A DNA stretch of 64,000 bases, taken from an uncultured Kiloniellaceae bacterium (GTDB lineage: Bacteria > Pseudomonadota > Alphaproteobacteria > Kiloniellales > Kiloniellaceae). Under the pieces are notes generated by a model that saw only the letters and a list, made by a program, of their open reading frames with translations, had not been told where the DNA came from and did no database searches. Every line of letters starts with the position of its first letter. Position 1 is the stretch's first letter. A program made the translations under genes and the position numbers. Of the stretch, positions 60,778 through 64,000 are shown piece after piece. The DNA is taken from NCBI GenBank assembly GCA_947493695.1, contig CANLSF010000005.1, forward strand, positions 372,001 through 436,000. Direction: 5' to 3'.

Positions 60778-60992
60778 GTGGCTGGTTCTCCGCTGCGGCA
60801 GCTGTCGGCCCGCTCGAGGTAAAAAGTAGTCAGGTCACGCACTCATAAACATTGTCGGCCTTGACCTATGCGCCTTACGCTCGGGGATCAAGCCTGTAGG
60901 CAGTCCACCCCGAAATCGTGACCAGGGCAGGCAAGCTTTCCTTAACCATCTTCTGACAACCTGCGACGCTGCATTCAAAAGGACAAGCCGAG

Positions 60993-61481
60993 ATGGCTGT
61001 TGATGTCGTAGAAAATAATCTTGAGGAAGACGCGTTCGAGCTGGAGGCATCAGATCTTGATGATCTGACCCACGCCGAAATGCTTATGCTTTATACGGAA
61101 TCGGCAAATTCCATCCGCTTCGCGAAAGCGCAGCAGTGGAAGTCCGTCGGCGCGACTCTGTTGGTGTTTGCCGGCCTTATGCTGGTCGCCCACTTCACTA
61201 AAGACAACATCGTGCTGGTCAAAACGACCGCGTTTACGAGCTTCCTCTTTTCGGCTGCTGCAATCTACACCCTTGTCCTCTATCAGGTATGGCAAAATAC
61301 CGAGCGTGAAAAATTACGCGAAATTGCAAGGTCGCTGTCCAATCTCTTTGTCAAAATTCGCACGATCAAGTCGAGTCGCGAGGCGAACTTCCACCGCTAC
61401 ACACTTCTTTGCTTCATGGCCATCGCGATCCTGATCGGCAACGCCATCCTCATCATGGATCTGCAAACGCTGTACCAGTAA
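60993..61481 (+). CDS. Hypothetical membrane protein
   Basis: A 162-aa protein. An acidic N-terminus (VENNLEEDAFELEASDLDDL) is followed by three helices: TLLVFAGLMLVAHF, AFTSFLFSAAAIYTLVLY and LLCFMAIAILIGNAIL. A basic loop (REIARSLSNLFVKIRTIKSSRE) lies between helices 2 and 3. No family recognised. Stands alone 177 bp before the YajQ gene. Confidence 0.8.
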   Translation: MAVDVVENNLEEDAFELEASDLDDLTHAEMLMLYTESANSIRFAKAQQWKSVGATLLVFAGLMLVAHFTKDNIVLVKTTAFTSFLFSAAAIYTLVLYQVWQNTEREKLREIARSLSNLFVKIRTIKSSREANFHRYTLLCFMAIAILIGNAILIMDLQTLYQ

Positions 61482-61657
61482 GAAATTCCGGCGTCTGCAC
61501 GTGTTTTTCAACTGGGCGGTTGGCAATAAGCAATCGTTTATAGTAGACCCAAGGCGGTGAAAATCACGACGCCCAAGCAAGCGCCGCCGGAGTTCCGCCA
61601 AGAACTCCCCTGTCACGGCCTTTCTTGACGAGCAGTCACAAGCCTCGGGAACGAATC

Positions 61658-62143
61658 ATGCCGTCATTCGATATCACTTCCAAAACCGACGTCAACGAAG
61701 TCGACAATGCGTTGAACGGAATCACCAGGGAGATTTCTCAGCGTTTCGATTTCAAGGGCTCAAGCTGCACAATCGAACGCAGTGATAACGAGATTACGGT
61801 CCTGGCGGACGATGATCTGAAGCTGAAACAGATGCACGAGCTGCTGAAGGTCCATTTTACACGGCGCAAGCTCGATGCAGGCGCTTGTGAGTTCAATACA
61901 CCCGAGAAGGCGTCCGGCAACAAAGTCCGACAGACCATCGCAATCAAGCAAGGCATCGATAAAGAGCTCGCGAAAAAGATCGTCAAGGACATCAAAGGCA
62001 GCAAGCTTAAGGTCCAGGTCGCGATCCAGGGTGATGAACTGCGTGTCACCGGAAAAAAGATCGACGACCTCCAGGCTGCAATCGCGCATGTCAAGGACAT
62101 GGGAATTGAGCAACCTCTGCAATATGACAATTTCCGCAGCTAA
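61658..62143 (+). CDS. yajQ: YajQ family cyclic-di-nucleotide/nucleic-acid binding protein
   Basis: Small protein of 161 aa. It opens MPSFDITSKTDVNEVDNALNG with ISQRFDFKGS and closes with GKKIDDLQAAIAHVKDMGIEQPLQYDNFR, near-invariant in the YajQ family. YajQ-type proteins bind cyclic-di-GMP or nucleic acids and can act as regulators. The start at 61658 follows CGGGAACGAATC. Confidence 0.96.
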   Translation: MPSFDITSKTDVNEVDNALNGITREISQRFDFKGSSCTIERSDNEITVLADDDLKLKQMHELLKVHFTRRKLDAGACEFNTPEKASGNKVRQTIAIKQGIDKELAKKIVKDIKGSKLKVQVAIQGDELRVTGKKIDDLQAAIAHVKDMGIEQPLQYDNFRS

Positions 62144-62810
62144 GTCGTCGTCAACGCCTCGACGTAACGAAGAGGTTTTCTTTTGGACAGCAGCGCAGCC
62201 TTCCCTGCCCGCGACCTAATCCCGAGTGACCTTTTGCAATTGAAAATGCGAAGTCTGTAACTCATCGATAGAGATGCGTTGCTCACAGCGCAGCCGATCA
62301 ACAACCTTTCGGCTGTATCAACGACGTGTATTTCCTCTAAAAAATGCAGAATTCGTTTTATCGCGCGCGGCCAGAAAACTGAAATATCAATGCATGCGCG
62401 ATAGGGCTTACAGAAATTCCATCCCTTGCGAGATGTCATCACGTTCTTTTTACCTGCTTGTTATTGCAGAAAATTCCCAAGCTGTCGCCGCGACCGGAAA
62501 CTCTTCTCCACCGCCCTCAATTTGTCATAAAGCTGCTTGATTATCACTGCCATCTCAAAACGTTACGGAAACCCATTCCTGTGACTTTTTTGTGTCACAC
62601 ATCAAGTCAAGAATCATGTTTGTCTTTAGTCCTTTATAGTTATGACTTGATTTAGAAGCAGTGTTAAAAGAGTTGTATGCTTAAATATAAGTAATGCTGA
62701 TATCCGCCTGTAGATTTATCCTAAAAAATAAAGTAGGGTGCCGCCTCGCTTCAACGAAAAGTGGTGTGCGCGTAAAAAAGTAGCCACCCGGAACAGATGA
62801 AAAGCTGGAG
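62144..62810. other. Gene-free region with inverted repeats
   Basis: A 667-bp gap with lower GC than its neighbours and only short frames without coding character. From ~62580 there are inverted repeats: GTGAC/GTCAC (62581-62598) and ATCAAGTCA/TGACTTGAT (62601-62609 with 62643-62651). They may be a hairpin RNA or protein-binding sites ahead of the GntR gene. Confidence 0.45.
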
Positions 62811-63635
62811 ATGCAAGGGTATCAGCATCCCCCGAAATCAAGTAACGGCTTTATGGGGATAAGCCGACCACCTTCCCTCACAAATCAGGTGTCCAAACGT
62901 ATTGTGGACGCCATTGATGAAGGAGTATTTCAACCAGGCGAACGGCTTGTGGAAACCCGTCTGGCTGAGATGTTTCAAGTGAGCAGAGGACCAATCCGCG
63001 AGGCCTTGAAGGCCCTCGAATCGGAAAACATTGTCGTCATAAAACCCGGGCGCGGCACCTTTGTCGCATCCCCCTCCTACGAGGATGTAGAACAGATCGT
63101 CGCGGTTCGCGCCGTACTTGAGGGTCTTGCAGCGCGTGCCGTCGCAGCCCAGGGGGACAAAAGCGAGCTCAGCCAGTTGAAGCTGCTATGCAAAAGCATC
63201 CAGGATGCGGTGAAGCGAGAGGACATAACCGGTTATCAACAGCTGGAGTGGCGCGTTCATGAGGTACTGTGTCAGCTTTCGAAGAATCGCCTGCTGATAC
63301 AATCCTGGCAGTCCATGCGCTGTCAATTGCGACTCTATTGGCGGGGCAAAATTACCAATATCGCGTTGGTCGAAAAGCTGGCGCTTCAGACCTGTGTTCT
63401 GGTTCGCAGCTTAACCGAGAATGATCCCAATGAGGTTGGAGACCTGTTCAGAAGTCACATTATTCTGGCCAGTTATGAAATTATGAACAAACCCGTGCCG
63501 AATTGGCTTGAGAGCTATATCACGCATCTCATTGACGCTGATTACAGAATACATCGGCTTCGGAACAATCTTGCCCGCGCGACCACACTCACAGAGGCCG
63601 ACCACATCGCCGGATCCGAATCCCTCGCCACGTAA
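62811..63635 (+). CDS. GntR family regulator (FadR/FCD type)
   Basis: Regulator of 274 aa. The winged HTH covers residues ~25-90 (QVSKRIVDAIDEGVFQPGERLVETRLAEMFQVSRGPIREALKALESENIVVIKPGRGTFVA). The FCD effector domain follows (VEQIVAVRAVLEGLAARAV, RVHEVLCQLS, RSHIILASYEIM), with Asp/His metal-ligand-like positions. Such regulators control catabolism of sugar acids or organic acids. The N-terminal ~15 residues are uncertain, because ATG at 62811 has GGAG directly adjacent and an ATG lies 14 codons downstream. Confidence 0.9.
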   Translation: MQGYQHPPKSSNGFMGISRPPSLTNQVSKRIVDAIDEGVFQPGERLVETRLAEMFQVSRGPIREALKALESENIVVIKPGRGTFVASPSYEDVEQIVAVRAVLEGLAARAVAAQGDKSELSQLKLLCKSIQDAVKREDITGYQQLEWRVHEVLCQLSKNRLLIQSWQSMRCQLRLYWRGKITNIALVEKLALQTCVLVRSLTENDPNEVGDLFRSHIILASYEIMNKPVPNWLESYITHLIDADYRIHRLRNNLARATTLTEADHIAGSESLAT

Positions 63636-63708
63636 ACAGCTTGAAGTTCACAAACAATCTGAGCCAGCTGATCCCACCCTGACATCTGCGGTCTGAAAAC
63701 GCCGCAGT

Positions 63709-63738
63709 TTGACAGCGTCATTCAGCTGAATTTATTCA
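63709..63738 (+). promoter_or_regulatory. Candidate promoter for uppP
   Basis: TTGACA (63709-63714) is a perfect -35 hexamer. A weak -10 (TATTCA) lies 18 nt downstream. It would give a ~100-nt leader to uppP. The weak -10 makes this tentative. Confidence 0.35.
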
Positions 63739-63846
63739 AAGTAATCATATTGTAACCATAATCAGGCTCTAAATGCGCCTGTCTGATTAATCGTGCAGGT
63801 GTCAAATCCGACACCGGGAAAAATTTATTTAAGGGCGTCGCCAACC

Positions 63847-64000
63847 ATGGGCGAGTTTCAAGTTCTGGTTCTGGCTTTGGTTCAGGGCATTACCGAGTTT
63901 CTACCAATCAGTTCTTCAGGCCATCTGGTTCTCGTTCCCGCCGTTACCGGCTGGCAGGATCAGGGCCTGATGATGGACGTCGCAGTGCATGTCGGCACCC
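63847..64000 (+). CDS. uppP: Undecaprenyl-diphosphatase UppP (BacA), N-terminal fragment
   Basis: The ATG at 63847 opens a frame to the window end: [18 protein letters not shown], then [18 protein letters not shown]. The motif E-F-L-P-I-S-S-x-G-H is the signature of UppP, the membrane pyrophosphatase that recycles undecaprenyl pyrophosphate for cell-wall synthesis and gives bacitracin resistance. The rest lies beyond the window. Confidence 0.93.
   Translation, partial: MGEFQVLVLALVQGITEFLPISSSGHLVLVPAVTGWQDQGLMMDVAVHVGT

Noticed and set aside
62140-62540. Short open frames in the gap before the GntR regulator
   Set aside because: Overlapping frames on both strands, without start signals or recognisable protein features.
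1-64000. Searches by eye for tRNA/rRNA genes, CRISPR arrays, insertion sequences, integrases and phage genes
   Set aside because: No T-loop-like tRNA ends, regular repeat-spacer series, transposase or integrase motifs were seen.

Overview
The window is a moderately GC-rich bacterial chromosome segment, most likely from an alphaproteobacterium. The main reason is gcrA (58558-59226), an alphaproteobacterial cell-cycle regulator, whose upstream region carries clustered GANTC sites, a perfect DnaA box and a CtrA-type half-site. A Rhodospirillales/Kiloniella-like marine or host-associated heterotroph would fit (inference): the transporter content is high (TRAP-TAXI, three ABC importers) and there is a globin-coupled chemoreceptor. 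I see no rRNA, tRNA, CRISPR array, insertion sequence or phage gene; this looks like core and accessory chromosome, not a mobile island.

Layout. 1-9.2 kb: two small unknown genes, a TRAP-TAXI uptake operon, cytochrome c' facing cytochrome b561, an EamA exporter, a GNAT-like protein and a serine hydrolase. 9.2-12.2 kb: a complete phage-shock module, with a sigma-54 promoter driving a 68-residue membrane protein, pspA, pspB and pspC, and divergent pspF. 12.2-15.5 kb: a TetR regulator, an HSDL2-type dehydrogenase and a three-gene nitrile hydratase/thiocyanate hydrolase-like operon with a split beta subunit, plus a candidate small RNA. 15.5-24.8 kb: housekeeping and stress genes (SCP2, Mpo1-like, TetR, SUMF1-like lipoprotein, GST-trhO, HerA ATPase, a receiver protein, an LpxR-type deacylase). 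25-28 kb: an SsuABC/TauABC-type importer. 28-33.5 kb: a protease, a lipoprotein and a PhoPQ-like two-component operon with PepSY, divergent from a histidine-rich secreted protein.

33.8-45 kb: globin-MCP-PilZ receptor; desaturase with its TetR repressor; SMP-30 hydrolase with divergent HxlR; LysR with divergent ureohydrolase, followed by a polyamine-type ABC importer. 45-53 kb: two small genes, an MreB-like short protein and a cytosine-deaminase/BMP-type ABC operon. 53.3-64 kb: a CheY-type receiver, small membrane protein and sodium-symporter histidine kinase; a three-repeat secreted protein; gcrA; queuosine genes (yhhQ, queF); YajQ; a GntR regulator; and the start of uppP.

The strongest systems-level signals are regulatory. 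The same palindrome (TGTTTGAT-N4-ATCAAACA) sits between lysR and the ureohydrolase gene and again upstream of the polyamine-type importer, tying uptake to degradation. A near-perfect RutR-type palindrome precedes the nucleobase importer/cytosine deaminase operon. A shared TetR-type palindrome lies upstream of both the desaturase and its repressor. Twin GCTAT-N7-ATAGC repeats lie between the SMP-30 and hxlR genes. A CGTTCA-N5-CGTTCA-type direct repeat occurs at both ends of the PhoPQ-like operon.
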